Shown here: positions 1-12,150 of the stretch, in pieces | Layout of the letters: the number at the start of each line of letters is the position of its first letter | How positions within the stretch are numbered: the first letter of the stretch is position 1 | Assembly: GCF_019279795.1 (NCBI RefSeq) | Contig: NC_056743.1 | Location: 930,088,694-930,152,693 of the forward strand | Reading direction: 5' to 3' | Source: Protopterus annectens | Lineage: Eukaryota; Chordata; Ceratodontiformes; Protopteridae | Length of the DNA stretch: 64,000 nt | The notes under the pieces: generated by a model | Seen by the model: the letters and a program-made list of their open reading frames with translations, nothing else | Told to the model about the DNA's origin: nothing | Database searches by the model: none | Made by a program: the position numbers and the translations under genes

Positions 1-640
1 TCCTTGAATTAAGAGGAAATAACTGATTGGAATTCTTGAAGCTTTTTGTTCTATCAGTGTAGAACCTAAGATGTTTGTGGACGGCCAGAATATGCATAAT
101 CCTTTCTCCTTTATTTTTTAGTTCTGGGAAGAAGATAGAAAGATGGATTGCCTGGCTCGACGTAAGCTCTGAAAGCAATTTGGTATAAATGAAGAAATAG
201 TTCTCAAAGTGACACCATCTTTGTGAAAGATGAGATAGGGCCGGGTACCATAAGTGCTTTTAATTTAGTTACTCTTCAAGCATAAACCAGAGCACTGAAC
301 AACACTGCTTTCCAATGACAGAACTTTAAATCAAGCCACATCAGCTGGTTCAAAAGGTTATGTTTCTCAAGAGCACAGCTAAGATCTCATGCAAATGCAC
401 TTGTTCCAAGGTGGGAGAATATGCAATACCCATTTCAGGAATTCTTTCACTTGAGATAAAGTGATCCACTGGTAACAAGCAAGAGATAGCTGAGAGGTGA
501 ATCTTAATGGAAGCATATGAAAGGCCAGAGAATAACAATTCATACAAATATTGCATAGCCAAAGTAATGACCCTAAAAGATACTTGTTCTTGGTTTGGTA
601 CCAAATAAAAACATTTTTCCACTTAGTCACATATGATTTT
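1..640 (-). pseudogene. Tyrosine recombinase pseudogene of DIRS-A (N-terminal part)
   Basis: The frame at 350-622 contains the helical N-terminal region of a DIRS YR: a segment with YLYELLFSGLSYASIKIHLSAI aligns by eye with the corresponding region of DIRS-C (LSFSSIRIHDSAIS) at 16.9 kb. The catalytic part toward position 1 is broken into short frames, and no R...HxxR...Y set is readable. The enzyme family resolves circular DIRS cDNA into the chromosome; this copy cannot do so. Confidence 0.55.
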
Positions 641-899
641 CAAGTAACAGTTTTTTAGCTTCCTTTAAAACAACTGCATGTCTTCAGAAGCAATGTGCCT
701 AAGAGGTATCAAAATTGCATCATCCAGGCTGTCAATTGAAATATTTGAAGGGGAGGATAAAAGAAGCCCTGTCTTGCGTAAGTTCAACCTGTGAGGAAGT
801 TTGTGATAACTGCCCCAGGCTATTTTTAACAGAAGGGAGAACCTACTGTTAGCTGGGCTCAAAGGAAGCTAGCAGAATAATCCTTGAAGAGTCCCTTTT

Positions 900-2460
900 A
901 ATCTTTAGAATGATTCTGGTTAATACAGGAATGGGTGGAAAGGCATATTCCCATCCAAGAGAATGAAAAGACATCTATCTTCCAGGCTTTTGTTCAAGGA
1001 GTCCTGCAGCATAACATCTTTAGCAGATGGATCAATTACTGGAAGATACCAGGGTACAGCTTCCATTTGTGAGGGGAGGTTAAAGCGGTCTTGGTTCTAC
1101 TCAACATTCTTCTCTGATGGAATGTAAATAGTAGGGATAGAGTTAGCTGATTTTCTAGTTCCCAAGCTATCACTGCAAGTCCGCAATGGAGGTAGGATAT
1201 GGGTTCCACTTGCTTTTCTATCACTTACCTGTTGGCTGATTACTAGTAGACAGCCAGGAATTCACAGGTTGTTTAAAGATGCAAGTGAATTTATCTATGC
1301 CATCATCTATTTTACATTTATGTGCTTCAGTTTATCTTGCTAATTCCACAGACCCCTGACCTGTACTCTTTTGGATACAGCTCCTCACACAAAGTCTGAT
1401 GCAACTGTGCTCACAGACTGAGCAGGGGCTGGAGATACCAAAAGAAGATATGGGTAGAGGGGCAACTAATTCAACCACTCAGATGAACAGGAATCCAGAA
1501 GGATATAGGGTGTTGGTGCCAAGTCCACAAACATTTAAGGAACCACTGAATTTGTATTATCTAGAGAATTTGTCTAGAGGAATCGTGAGAATAATAGAGG
1601 CCATGAAACCTAGAATCTTGAAATAGTCCCTAGCTGTTGAAAGGGACTAGAAAATACCAATAACTTATACATGCAGAATTGCACTTTTTGCTGAGAAAGA
1701 AATGTCATCACAGTGGATGTATCCAGGAGACACCCTGGAAACACTACCTTGTTGGATGGAATGAGAAAAGATTTTTCTAAATTCACTTCAAATCCTACAT
1801 CGCAAAAATATGTTGGGACAAAAAAGAAGATTCTTTACAACATAAAGAAACAGTCTGCATAAATACGATAACCTAAATATGGAAACGTGTGCACCCTGTA
1901 GCCTGCAGTGGGCTCTTACAAATACTATACACTGTGTGTCTAAGGGCAGAAAGGGTAAAACAGAAAAGTGAAATGTAAAGCGATTAAGAAATGATGATGG
2001 GTAGCCTTTTCCATCCTGAATTACTAAGAAACTGTGAAGAGATATGAGAGATAATAGATTGCAGAGAGAGCATCATGAATTTTGAATCTTAATGTGAAGG
2101 TTAAAATGGAATGGTCTAAAACAGATCTCTAGGTTCCCTCTTTGTTTGGCACCAGAAATATTCTGGAGTAAAATCTTTTTTCTGTCGCATCAGAAGGTGC
2201 AGGCTCTAGGACTCCCTGGGACACCATATGATCCACAATAGGATAAATGAGATTGGATTGGTGGATGTAGCAGAACTCATTGAAAAGGAGGAAGGAAGAC
2301 CCAGTGCAAGTTGTACCATTTTTGAGTGAATCAGAGAACCCAGGTTGGAAATAAAGTGGTGCCATAGAAGAAAGTGAAGGCCTAGACTTTGGGAAAGTTT
2401 TACTGTGTTGAACAAGTAGTGAGAAAAAAAAACAGAGAAGGATGAAACAGTCAATCTGCA
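900..2460 (-). pseudogene. RT-RNase H pseudogene of DIRS-A
   Basis: The motif RIFLVPNKEG near 2150 is the conserved entry of DIRS RT (RFFLVPKK.GD.RPILDLS in DIRS-D). Near 1036-1224 the peptide TSPHKWKLYPGIF matches DPHEWQLDPHVF at the RNase H/YR boundary of DIRS-C. The polymerase core between them is too decayed to read, and no YLDD motif was found. Dead remnant. Confidence 0.5.
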
Positions 2461-2799
2461 TTTTCAGATTATCCTTGGTCTTGGGAGGGTCTTCCTTTCT
2501 TTTTGAACCTCCCTGCCATGTATTTTAAATGTCTGTTTGCTTGTGTTTTGTTGGGATTGTTTGCACAGTTTCCTATAAAAAGACCCCTAACAGGATTTTC
2601 TATTGTATTTAGCAAACGAGAAGTGAATAACCTGAGAGATCTCCTTAAAACAGCTTTCCCCTTTCATCAGATCTTTTCAGTACCTCAGAAAAGGAAAGAT
2701 CTATAATACTCCCGTATCCATGGGACTTTCAGCAGCTAAGCTTTCGCATCTGAAAAATTCTGAGAATATAGCCAAGCAAATCTTTTCAATACTCAGCCA

Positions 2800-3260
2800 G
2801 TGGCAGCTGCCCTAGGCACTGCCATCAGCATCATCATAACATCTGAGTGGCTACAACTCAGGAGATCTGGGTTCAATTAGCATCTCGGGTGATTGACTTG
2901 AATGGCAAGGAGAGATGGGCATGCCCATCCTGAGCAGAGTGGTGCGTAAACATAGCTAGATGATGACCCTGGTCAAGGCCAGGGACACTACCAGAAGTTG
3001 CGTTATCATCAGGGACAGTAGGGCTTGGCTGCAGAGGTGGGGGTGATACTCTGTGGATCCTCACACTGCATGCCCTTAAAGGCCCATACCACATTGTCAT
3101 CAGGGCAAACAGGGAAATAAGGATAAGGCAGCAAGTCCTCCCCCAGATAGAAGCTCAGATGTGCCAACAGCCTGCGATCTGTGATTGGCTCCAGCACATT
3201 ACCGGAATTAGTCTGGGGGGCATGGAGGAGATGGAAGACGTGACACAGATGGGGCACATG
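2800..3260 (+). repeat. Possible tRNA-derived SINE, copy 1
   Basis: At 2845-2900 a segment with CTGAGTGGCTACAACTCAGG and GGTTCAATTAGC resembles a shuffled pol III A-box/B-box head. A second sequence at 13.34-13.58 kb shares this block (AGCAGAGATCGATTAGCAGCTC...GGACTGAC) and ends in a long A-run, which suggests a SINE family. The 3' half of this copy is CpG-poor and unassigned. Evidence is one shared block only. Confidence 0.35.
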
Positions 3261-3299
3261 GACCAGGCTAGTAATGTAGGAAGAGTAGGGGGAAAAGCA

Positions 3300-4770
3300 A
3301 CAGGGAAAAAATGAGTGAATTCTTAGTTACTTGAGATACTTACAAAAGTAGGGATTTCAAAGACATCTTAGTGCCAAGGCCAAGGAAGATCAGCCATTAA
3401 CCCTCTCATATTGACAAATGAAGCCAACAAAATTTTAGACATGTGAGCTTGACAATTCATTGTTCTAAATCCTAGGGTGGGATAAGCTATACACCTTATT
3501 CCAAAACATATTCTAAAGCTCTGTTGTCCTTGTCAGAATAGGATTAGCTGCCATGAAATGTTTGGAAGAAGGTTTTAACAGAGAAACTACTGCAAGATCT
3601 GCCCTGAAGTTCATAAAATATGTTTGTGGAACTTTCTACAGTTTGTCTAATTTTGTAGGAGTTTGTGGCTATCAGGCAATTACTTGGCTGCAAAGCAGCC
3701 ATTTTCTAAAGCTAATACAGGAGAAAACAGATGCAGGCTGAGGAGTAGCTACTTGTAGCAAATCATATATCCGCTAGTATTATGACAATTGTTTCTACAC
3801 CAAGTAAAATAAATCCTTTATCCTGCTATTGGTATCAGAAAAAAGACAACTACTAAGCAGGGGAGCTTGACAAAAATGTTTTCTTCTGACTCAGAGCCCT
3901 AGTTCTCTGGAATGCAAATTTAAGAGTTGTAATCTTATCCCATTTCCTGTATATCAGATTCTGATTCAGATACCGATGGAGAGGGAAACTTTCTTCTTTT
4001 AGAAACAGGTGAAGAATGTAATAAATGAAAGGCTTTGAATAAGCCGTTGGTAAATACTAACCAATCATCTTTGATCCCTTAGCTGAAGGAGACACTGTGG
4101 TGGATCTGAGTTTGTGTTTCCTCTTCCTGGGAGTTTCTATCGAAAATGAGCACTCAGATGAAGAAACAGGGCACTGTGTGCTGCTTAAAGTCTTAGGGAT
4201 AAAGGAGGAACAAATTAAGCAAAAATATTGGGTTTCCCCCTACACAGAAAAGTCAAGATGTGTAGTGATCTTTTGTATAGTATTCAACTTCCACACAAGC
4301 ACTTGCTCTATCTCCTAGACACAAATTCTAAATAAACAGATGCACATTTCTCACAAAAACATAAGGTCGTCTTCCCCCAATGAAGTACTTATCTGCTCGT
4401 TTTGCAAAAATTAACATTCCTCCAAACCTACAAAATTGCAGCTATAAGCAAGATTTACTGGATGCTTTGATGGCAAGGAAGTTCTTAGTTTTGGTGTCTG
4501 TACATTTGTTTTTATACCAGCTTGTCCTTGAGCTCCAATGGTCAAAGAGGCACATGGAAGGTGCCCCTAAAGCTTTGTAAGCTGGTCAGATGTCCGATCC
4601 TTGGCAGGACAGATCCTGTATAGCTTAGGCTACTACAACAGTGATCTAATAATGAACATCACAGGCTCTAACATGCACTTTGGCATGGGTAACCTTAATT
4701 TTATATTAGATAATGCATATGGATACAGAAGTTGATTTGAGACAACTGCTCCTATCTGGAAGGGTAAACA
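3300..4770. other. Unassigned 1.5 kb
   Basis: No frame here shows a recognisable domain; open frames at 3553-3741 and 4097-4318 are short and unsupported. An acidic stretch near 3950-4010 recalls the acidic part of DIRS gag, so this could be decayed gag of DIRS-A. I see no other structure. Confidence 0.4.
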
Positions 4771-4792
4771 TTTTTTGAGAATGTAACAGCAG

Positions 4793-5462
4793 AGCGGAAA
4801 GACTTCAGAGCGGAGTGCAGCTCAGGAATAACTTTTATTAATGTAAAATCAGTTAAGCGCTTTTGTCCTTTTGGTTAACAAGATTTTCTCAAAACAAACC
4901 ACATTAAAACCACAGGGTTTTTATAACCCAAGGCAAATCCTCAACCAATAATTATACAATTATCCAATTAATTACATCAAGTACATGATCCAAAGGCAGA
5001 TCTCCCCAGAATCTAAACATAAGAATGTATAAATCATATAAAAAGTAAAGCCAGCATTTAAAAATCACAGATTAAAAGACAATGCAATCAAGTTGTTCAC
5101 ACACCTAAAACTACATGAACATGAAATTATAAAATACACATGTAAAAAAACCCTCCCTATTCATACATCAATCATACCCCTAAAATGAACGTGTGTGTAA
5201 ATTACTCCAAATCAAGTAAAAAAAAAATCAATACAAGAATCACATAAAAAATAACACGCTTTTAATTTAAAAATGCTACTTATTGACATATTCTCATTAA
5301 GACCATGGGATTGAGTAGCATTGGTCTTTAATTGCCATTTTAATTTCAAAAACTCTAAACAATCCTCACCACCCCATTCACACAAGTTAACTTGATTAAT
5401 AACAAAAAACTTAAATCGATGCGTGGGTTCCCCCTTAAAGGTGTCTAAACAAAGCATTCCAA
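4793..5462 (-). mobile_element. PLE-A left arm (3' part of a Penelope-like element)
   Basis: Minus-strand translation (5212-5508) gives HRFKFFVINQVNL...GLNENMSISSIFKL, matching the end of the PLE endonuclease ORF in PLE-C (DHKFLFSIIDQVE...GLNDYISIKPFLAL). The 3' UTR from 5210 down to 4793 is an inverted copy of 12120-12960. A degenerate hammerhead core lies at 4850-4906. With the plus-strand arm on the far side of DIRS-B, it forms an inverted pair with 3' ends pointing outward. Divergence and stops show it is older than PLE-C. Confidence 0.8.
4850..4906 (-). ncRNA. Degenerate hammerhead ribozyme core, PLE-A left arm
   Basis: Read on the minus strand, the order is TTGAGAA (from CTGAGGA), a stem-loop closing on GGAC, CAAA (from GAAA), then AGCGCTTAAC. 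The right arm has the better core. Together they imply an ancestral CTGANGA / stem II / GAAA / GCGCTTAAC arrangement, as in PLE-C. Two core bases are lost here, so it is probably inactive. Confidence 0.5.
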
Positions 5463-5589
5463 AGCAAGAAGTTTTAAGATGATAAAAGTAGGGGCTACCT
5501 CTGATCATAACAGACCTTCATAACAGACCTACACAACAAGAGGAGTACATGAGATCAACCAGGAACCTCCTGAGGGGGACAGAGGGTGG

Positions 5590-5710
5590 GGAGTAATAAA
5601 TGAATGAAGATCAACAACACAGACGGAACATTATGGTAAAACATAACTTCTTTATTTGATGTTAATCTTTGTTTATTCCTTACTGATGGGACAGAGTCCC
5701 CAGCTACTTG
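5590..5710. repeat. Internal complementary region (ICR) of DIRS-B
   Basis: ATGAATGAAGATCAAC...CATTATGGTAAAACATAAC joins directly to TTCTTTATTTGATGTTAATC. The second half is complementary to the outer end of the right ITR (near 11580-11605). The first half has the form of the reverse complement of a DIRS left end (compare ACCATAATGTTCC in DIRS-D). In DIRS biology the ICR is the template that joins both ends into a circle. Confidence 0.75.
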
Positions 5711-7157
5711 TATCCTTGGGTGGTCCTCATGGAAGTACATTCCTGAGCACCATGGAACCAACAAATCCAATTTGTAATGAAGGATAAAAGTATGGGGTTT
5801 GGCCCACGTTGCAGCTGAACAAATATCATTGAGGGAAGCCCTAGCATGGAAAACTGCTGAAGTTGCCATACACCTTGTAAAATTGGCTTTCACTCTGTGA
5901 GGGAATGTGATATTGTTCTTGTTGTAGACAAAGGTAATGGCATTTTCTCAACCATGACGCCAATGTAACTTTTGAGACTGGATGACCTAACCTTCGTCCA
6001 GAAAAGGTCAGAAATAGTTGGTCTAATTTACGGGTAGATTTTGTTCTGTCCAGATAAAATCGTATTTGCCTGTGAACATTCAGGGAATGCAGGTAATACC
6101 CTCCCTTGTTAGAATGATTAGGAAAAAATAATGGGAGGTCAATAAACTGGTTGAGAGACCGCTCGAACATCACTTTTGGTAAAAAGGAAGAATTAGTTCT
6201 CAGTGAGACTATCCTTATGGAAAATAAGGTAGGGACGTTTGATGTACAAGGCTTGAAGTTCTGACAAACGTCTTGCTGACGTGATTACAACCAGAAACAA
6301 AGTTTTCCAAGACAGGTACTTTAAATCACATGAAGATGCAGGTTCAAAGGGGGGAGCTTGTTAGGGCTTGTAGAACCAAGGCCAAATCCAAAGGCTGTAC
6401 TGGTTTCTCTAAAGGGAGGTTTCAGGTGAAAAACACCCTTCAAGAATGTCTTACAGAGTCTGTGTGACATGAGTGAAGAATCTTGAAAACTAATATGGAG
6501 ATTAGAAATGGCAGCTAAATGAACACGAATAGCAGAGGCTGACACCCCAAACTGAAAATGGTGTGATAAGTAATCTAAAATGACCAAAACTGGGGCTGAC
6601 AAGGGGTCCAGTTGTTTATTCATTGCCCATAATGAAAACATTTTCCATTTGCTGAGATAGATTAGCCTGGTGGACGATTTATGAGATCCGATAAGAATAT
6701 CGTGCACCGGGGAAGAGATGTTATCCTGCCTGGCAATCACAGGAAGTGGAGAAACCAAGCTGTCAGCTTCAGGCTTGTTAGATTGGGGTGAGTCAGACCC
6801 TGCAGATGGGAGATCAATGTTGGGGATGGATTTAGAATTCATGGTTGAGCTAGCAGGTGAGGCTAGAGGAAGGGGAACCAAACTTGTCAAGGCCAATATG
6901 GAGCAATAAGGATCACTTTGCTCTTCAACTTCTGTGCTTTCTTCAGAAATTGAGAGATGAGGGGAAGAGGAGGATAAGCATAAAGAAGAGCAGAGGGCCA
7001 AGCGTGGACTAGAGCGTCTCTCTGTGACTGTCCCAGAGGAGGGATCAGGGCAAAGTAGTTGCTGTGCTTGCAGTTGGTTGGGGAGGCAAATAGGTTGCAG
7101 CAAGGCTGGCCCCAGCAGCTGAACATTTTTGCCACTATCACAGGGTTGAGGGACCAC
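5690..7157 (-). pseudogene. Tyrosine recombinase pseudogene of DIRS-B
   Basis: Two overlapping frames reconstruct most of the enzyme. 6321-7157 (278 codons) holds the N-terminal SAM-like region (ILDYLSHHFQFGVSASAIRV). 5841-6173 holds LNVHRQIRFYLDRTKSTRKLDQLF and the SKWL-type helix. 5555-5893 holds the end, AATWAKPHTFILHYKLDLL, with the Trp/His and candidate nucleophile Tyr. A frameshift separates the last two at the HxxR region. Family role: site-specific integration of circular cDNA. Non-functional here. Confidence 0.8.
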
Positions 7158-8500
7158 TCATGAGGTTATAGAATGCACCTGCTCAATTTGTCTGCAATCA
7201 TGTTTGAGCTCCCAAGAATGTGCGTTGCAATTAGAAGGCAGTTGGAAGCTTTCACCCATTGCCATATTCTCAAGGCCTTTCGGCATAACGGGTAAGATCT
7301 GGTGCCCCCTTGCTTGCTGATGTACCAGACCACTGACATATTGTCTAATTGGATCGCAATAGTCCCTGACAGAAGGATGGATTGGAATGCTTGCAACACT
7401 AATAGAACCACCCTCAGTTCCAGGACACTGACATGCAAATGGGCCTCTATTGCCAACTATGTGCCTTGGACCAAAGTTTCCCTGACATAGCCCCCCCCAC
7501 CCCATGGTCACCATGGCTTTCAGCTGATGGGGGCTGAAGGGGGAGACCATAGTTGGGGATTTCAAGATGTCCACCAGAGCAAATCTTGCTTGCATCTCTG
7601 AGTTACACTTATCTGAAAAGACAAAGGATGTTGAAGAGGGTACCACTGAGCAAGAAGTAACCACTGGAGAAGTCTCATGTGGAATATGGCCAGAGGAACA
7701 ATGGTGATCGAGGTTGCCATTGACCCCAAGAGTTGGAGTATGGATCGAGCAGATGATTTGTGGTGACAGAGTAGTGGCTGAACCTGTTGCTTATTCTTAG
7801 AAGTCTGTGACCCGGGAGAGATGTTGTACAATTCCCTGTGTCCAACAGAACGCTGATGAATTCTAAGGATTGTGTTGGGGTCATGTTGGACTTCTCTCAG
7901 TTTATAGTGATTCCCAGGCATTGTGCTGTGAGAAGAGTGTAGGCCAGGGTTTCTTCCAGTAGACGCTTGGTGGAGGCTTTGAGGAGCCCATCGTTTAGGT
8001 ATGGAAATGCCTGGAATCCTTTAAGTCGCAGGTGAGTGATGACCACTGCCATGCATTTGGTGAACATTCTGGGGGCTGTAGATAGACCGAAGGGCAGTGC
8101 TCTAAATTAGTAGTGACTGGTTCCTATGCAGAAGCGGAGGTTATCTTCTTGAGTGCTTGTCCATTTTAGAAGAGGAAAGCTGGACTGAACCATGACCATC
8201 CAGAATTTTTCTGTTTTTACAAATTTGTTCAGTGTGCTGAGATCCAGAATCGGTCTCCAGTCCCCTGTATTTTTTGGCACTAAAAAGAACCTTGAGTATC
8301 CTATCTGGTCTGGGGGGACCATTTGGATGACTCTTTTTTTGTAGCAGCTTTCAGATTACGTGTGCTGCTACTTCCCTTTGACTGGGTGGGACGTCGGGTA
8401 CGTCTCTGGATGAGGTGGGGCAGAGATGGAAGGGGATGCGATAGCCTCTGGATATTATCTGTTGTACCCAAGAATTGGTGGTTATGATTCACCAGGCAGC
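7158..8500 (-). pseudogene. RT-RNase H pseudogene of DIRS-B
   Basis: RT entry YSRFFLVPKNTGDWRPILDL near 8290, then decayed fingers and palm. The active-site region near 7990 reads PYLNDGLL, so YLDD has become YLND. RNase H follows (7166-7456): IQLDNMSVVWYISKQGG, a Cys-Arg-Lys linker and NMIADKLSRC. Frames switch at least three times. Lies between gag (8489-11231) and YR. Confidence 0.8.
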
Positions 8501-11231
8501 GGGGTACAAGGAAAAATGACCCCCGACCGCTTCCAGAGGTGAGCAGTCAGGCAATGCTTCAGGAGCGCTGGTAGGGTTGTCCAGAGAAATAATCTCGAGA
8601 ACCCCGGTTTCGCGGACCTCCCCTGCCCCGAAAGGGGCATCTTCCATTGGAGTTTCCCCCTTTACCTCAAGGGGATAACATGGCACGTGCGTCACGGAAA
8701 GAGCCCTGCGATTTTCTGTGCTACATCTTCCCGCTCCTCTGATTTCTGGAGTAGAATCATTGAGGAGTGGAGTGTCGGACACCAATGGCAGACATGGTCT
8801 TGCCATCTTGTTTGCACCTTGCCAGCATACCTTTTAAATTTAAGGCCAAACAATGAAACAGCCTCGATGGAGGCGTTCATAAAGGAAGCCTTAAAGGAGT
8901 CTGCAAAGTCTCAAAGGTGCATCCAGGCAAGTCATCTTGTGACTATACATGCGCCTGCAGCTCTACCTGCTCCTTCCATTGCGTGTCAAATAAGGCGCAT
9001 GGAAGCAATGGATATGGATTCTAGGGTCACTGTCTGAGAAGCTACATTGTCTTGGATCTCTTCAGAAACAGCTCCTAGCAAGGTTTCAGAGAGTTGGTTG
9101 ATAAGATCCCTCTGGAGCCTTATAAAGTGTGCCAAGTAGGTGTGCCAAGTAGTTCAAGGACCTTACGGTGAAGGTCGACGATGCAAACACATGCTTCCCG
9201 AGTCTATCATCCAGGACTCCTTGATGGGCAGATGGACAGACTGGCTTCTCTTCTGCCAAGTCTTTCTTGGTTGCTGCTGCTGCCACCATAGCATCGACTG
9301 GAAGACCTTTTGACCAGTGGAGATGCTCAGCTGGGGGAGATAAGAGCTTGGCAGGCCTCCACGGTATAGCTTCCAGGGTGTCAGGGGCATTCCATGCACG
9401 CTGGATGATGAGCTGGACAAACTCATCGGCTGGCAGGGTAACCCAGGAGGTAGGGGGCCAAACAAGAAAGGCCTGCAAAAATACGGATTCCTCTGAGGAA
9501 GGGTTGGAGGACTTCCAGTCACCCCTCCATCTTAGGATCTCAAGGATGTCACCAAAGGACACCTCATCAGAGGGTGACCATGGGTACCCTTCCCTGTCAT
9601 CAAAGTCCGTATCTTTGGTCAAAAGGTTCCTCTTGCACAAAACCTTGCGATGGACTTCCTCAGTGGGGAGCTCTGGGGAAGATTGCAAAGAGGGGGGGGG
9701 TCTCCTGAGGGGGAGAAATCTGTGGCCCTTGTGCCCGGTGTCCATTGGTTGTGGCTTGTGACAGCTGCGGCACAGAGAGGGGGGTAGGACTCCGACATGG
9801 AGGGTTCGCCAGGGGAGGCAAGGACCCTCTCCATGGCCTGGAAGGCTGGACCGCCCGAAGAGGAATGGGAGCCCGGAACCGTGGTCACAGCCTGCTCCAA
9901 CAAGTCGACCCCCAGACCAGGAGTCTCAAGAGGGCTGTGGAGTGTGAAGGGAAGGAGGATTCCAGAAAGGTGCTGTAGAAAAAATTTATGTGGAACCAAG
10001 AATGCCCCCCCCCACGACACAGCGACTAACCTGAGAAGAGCACAATGCTCAGTGCATCGAGGGCCACAAGGACTACTCCGGCTCCAAAGTGAGGCCCACT
10101 ATTTGGGTGGGAGGAAGGGGAGCTGCTGTTGGAGGAAGGGGCTTCGATGCTTCCGTGGAAGTCAAAGGAGGAGTGTACATTGGAGTTTGTGGAGAAATAC
10201 GGTCACCTGGAAGAGGAAACGTAGTTTTAGACAGTTGAGAGACCCCTGACCACAAACAACTGGTCAACAAGCTGCACGCACCACATCTTGTTCTGAGGGG
10301 GTCCTGATCGACCTCATAGAGAAACCTGAAGGTGATTCTGGCCTTTCTAGAAAAGCACTATATTGGCTTCCAACAAACAGATCCAAGGAAGGAGAATACT
10401 TAGTCCTTGCTAGTTTGTGAAATGCAGAGCCCGGAACCGAGGCCGTCTGCCCTGAGGATAATGGTGACGAAGTAATCTGCGCCGACGAAGGCAGCGCCAG
10501 AGAAGTCGAAGGTGTCTGCACCGTAAAAGGTGTGGCAAATGTCTGCACCGATGGGTACGGTGTCATCGAGGAAGGTGTCTGCACCAGTAATGACGGTGCC
10601 GAAAAAGAATGCACCAAAGAGCATATCGGTGCCGAAGGTGTTTGCACCATAGAGGACAGTTTCGTCACACTAGGGGCCGAAGGAGTTTGCACCAGCGGTG
10701 CCGAAGGAGACTGTACCTGCAGAGACGGTGCCAATAAAGGCTGGGACGAAACTATCGGAGCCATGTCTGAGCCAAGAACTCCAGTGCCAGTGGCGAAAAG
10801 GAGGACATAGCTGGACCAAGAATCAACTTGGGAGGTGCCGAGGCTGGGGCTGAAAGGGCCACAGATGGCAGTGCCGAACTCAAAACCTTCACCTTTTTGT
10901 GAGTCGACTCCTTGCGATCTCCAGAGGGAGATGAAGTGAGCAACTCTGAGGAAGAACGCCTCTTATGGGGTTTAGCAGGAGGGAGTGAGCCCTCTGACCC
11001 AGAGATAGCCTCACAGAAAGGAGTTTTAAGGAGACTTTTCAGGATTAACTTGTTCTTCCTTTCACTGAGAGTCCTGATCGAAAAATTGCTACAAATCCCA
11101 CATGGGGGATCCACTGAAAGGTGTGAGACATTCAAGCAACAGACACATAAATCATGGCCATCAGAAAGTGGTAACTTACGACCGCATTCTGTACATTGTT
11201 TGAAACCAACACTACTTTTCTTGTTCAACAT
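8489..11231 (-). pseudogene. gag pseudogene of DIRS-B
   Basis: The N-terminus (10752-11231) has a Cys/His module, CTEC...HDLCVCC...CGIC, as in gag-like ORF1 of vertebrate DIRS elements. A long Ser/Pro/Thr-rich low-complexity stretch follows (10264-10764, repeated TPSAP units). The C-terminal part (9086-9745) contains VQLIIQRAWNAPDTLEAIPWRPAKLLSPPA and HVFASSTFTVRSLNYLAHLL, matching DIRS-D. Frames change several times. Presumed role: particle protein binding template RNA. Confidence 0.75.
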
Positions 11232-11239
11232 AATATGGA

Positions 11240-11609
11240 GAACTACAATACCATGAATTACCTCAAAGGTAAGAAAAAAGGTAATAAAAAGGAAAGAAAA
11301 ACTATAGGGAGAGAGTCTTAAAATTACGATAGGGTAAGAGTATAGAGATAGTAAGTGACTGAAAACTTTTTGAACACTAACAATATAGTAATTTCAAAAA
11401 ATTGTCACTTAGCCGAGAAAGAGTGGCTTGACACGGCTGTAAAGCAACGCGGCAAACTCGATCTGAGATAACAGGAAGCAAAGCATTCCAGGTAGGATCT
11501 TGGCTCGAGAGTTTTTGGCTGACGCGAGCTTGATATGAGGCCGGCTCAGTTCCGAGGATGGAACCGATAACCCATCAGTAAGGAATGAATGAAGATTAAC
11601 ATCATCAGA
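11240..11609. repeat. Right ITR of DIRS-B
   Basis: It begins downstream of the gag start and ends near GATTAACATCATCAGATC, the sequence mirrored in the ICR at 5650-5690. It contains GGTTCCATCC/GGATGGAACC-type GC-rich DNA at 11555-11570, similar in style to the other DIRS ends. PLE-A sequence starts immediately to the right. Confidence 0.7.
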
Positions 11610-11669
11610 TCAAGAAGCTTTAAGATGATTTTGGAAAGGACAGGGGGGGGGGTTAAGTGGGCAAAATAG

Positions 11670-12150
11670 AAGGATGTCGAAGTGTGGGAATTGCAGTTAA
11701 TCTCAGTGTGTGTTGGAAGGGGCCTCATGCTACGTGAATGGGTATGGGAATGCCTTCCTACAGCAGAAACTTTGCTGCAATAGCAAGGGGGTAGTTGATT
11801 TGGCCCTATGTGGTCTGTGTTCAGCATTTTCCATTAGGAAAACCAAATTGAGTATTAGGAAAAAAATGCATCAGCACAATTATGATATCAAAAAAAGGGA
11901 TGATAGGAATGCTTTGCTTAGACACCTTAAGGGGAACCCCACACATTGATTTAAGTTTTTTGTTACTGATCAAGTTAGCTTGGGCAAACAGGGTGGTCCC
12001 AGTGAGGATTATTTAGAGTTTTTGGAATTAAAATGGCAATTAAAGACCAATGCTACTCAAGCCTCTGGCCTCAATGAGAATGTGTCAGTAAGTAGCATTT
12101 TTGAATTAAAAGCTTATTTTTATGCGATTCTTATATTGAAAATTTTTACT
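11670..12150 (+). pseudogene. GIY-YIG endonuclease pseudogene of PLE-A
   Basis: The order Cys-x2-Cys linker, ALCGLC (matching AICTLC in PLE-C), DIKKRDDRNALLRHL and FKFFVTDQV follows the PLE-C endonuclease, but the YIGK motif itself is not readable and stops interrupt the frame. The left arm encodes the matching C-terminal segment on the other strand. Family role: nicking of target DNA for reverse transcription. Confidence 0.65.

Larger units (their letters stand above)
1..2800 (-). mobile_element. DIRS-A, decayed DIRS-like retrotransposon (left part outside window)
   Basis: Minus-strand translation gives, in DIRS order, a YR N-terminal segment (near 350-622, with SIKIHLSAIS as in the other copies), the end of RNase H and the linker to YR (near 1036-1224), and the start of RT (RIFLVPNKEG, near 2129-2190). 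Many stops and frameshifts make this an old copy. Its 3' end lies left of the window. The gag side fades out near 2.8 kb where SINE-like sequence begins; 3.3-4.77 kb may be further decayed gag, but I could not prove it. Confidence 0.7.
5500..11609 (-). mobile_element. DIRS-B, DIRS-like retrotransposon lacking its left ITR
   Basis: Minus-strand order from the right: ITR (11240-11609), gag, RT-RNase H, YR, then the ICR (about 5590-5710). The ICR contains sequence complementary to the right ITR end (GATGTTAATCTT...CCTTACTGATGGG pairs with 11560-11600). It also holds the mirror of a left ITR end (ACGGAACATTATGGTAAAAC), but no left ITR follows; PLE-A arm sequence begins almost at once. The element lies between the two PLE-A arms. 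All three ORFs are broken. Confidence 0.85.

Noticed and set aside
4850-4906. Functional ribozyme in the PLE-A left arm
   Set aside because: Two invariant core positions are changed relative to the other copies; kept only as a degenerate motif.
8687-10810. Long plus-strand frames inside DIRS-B (e.g. 9267-9761, 9797-10249)
   Set aside because: Shadows of the minus-strand gag, which has GC-rich low-complexity coding sequence; no domain on the plus strand.
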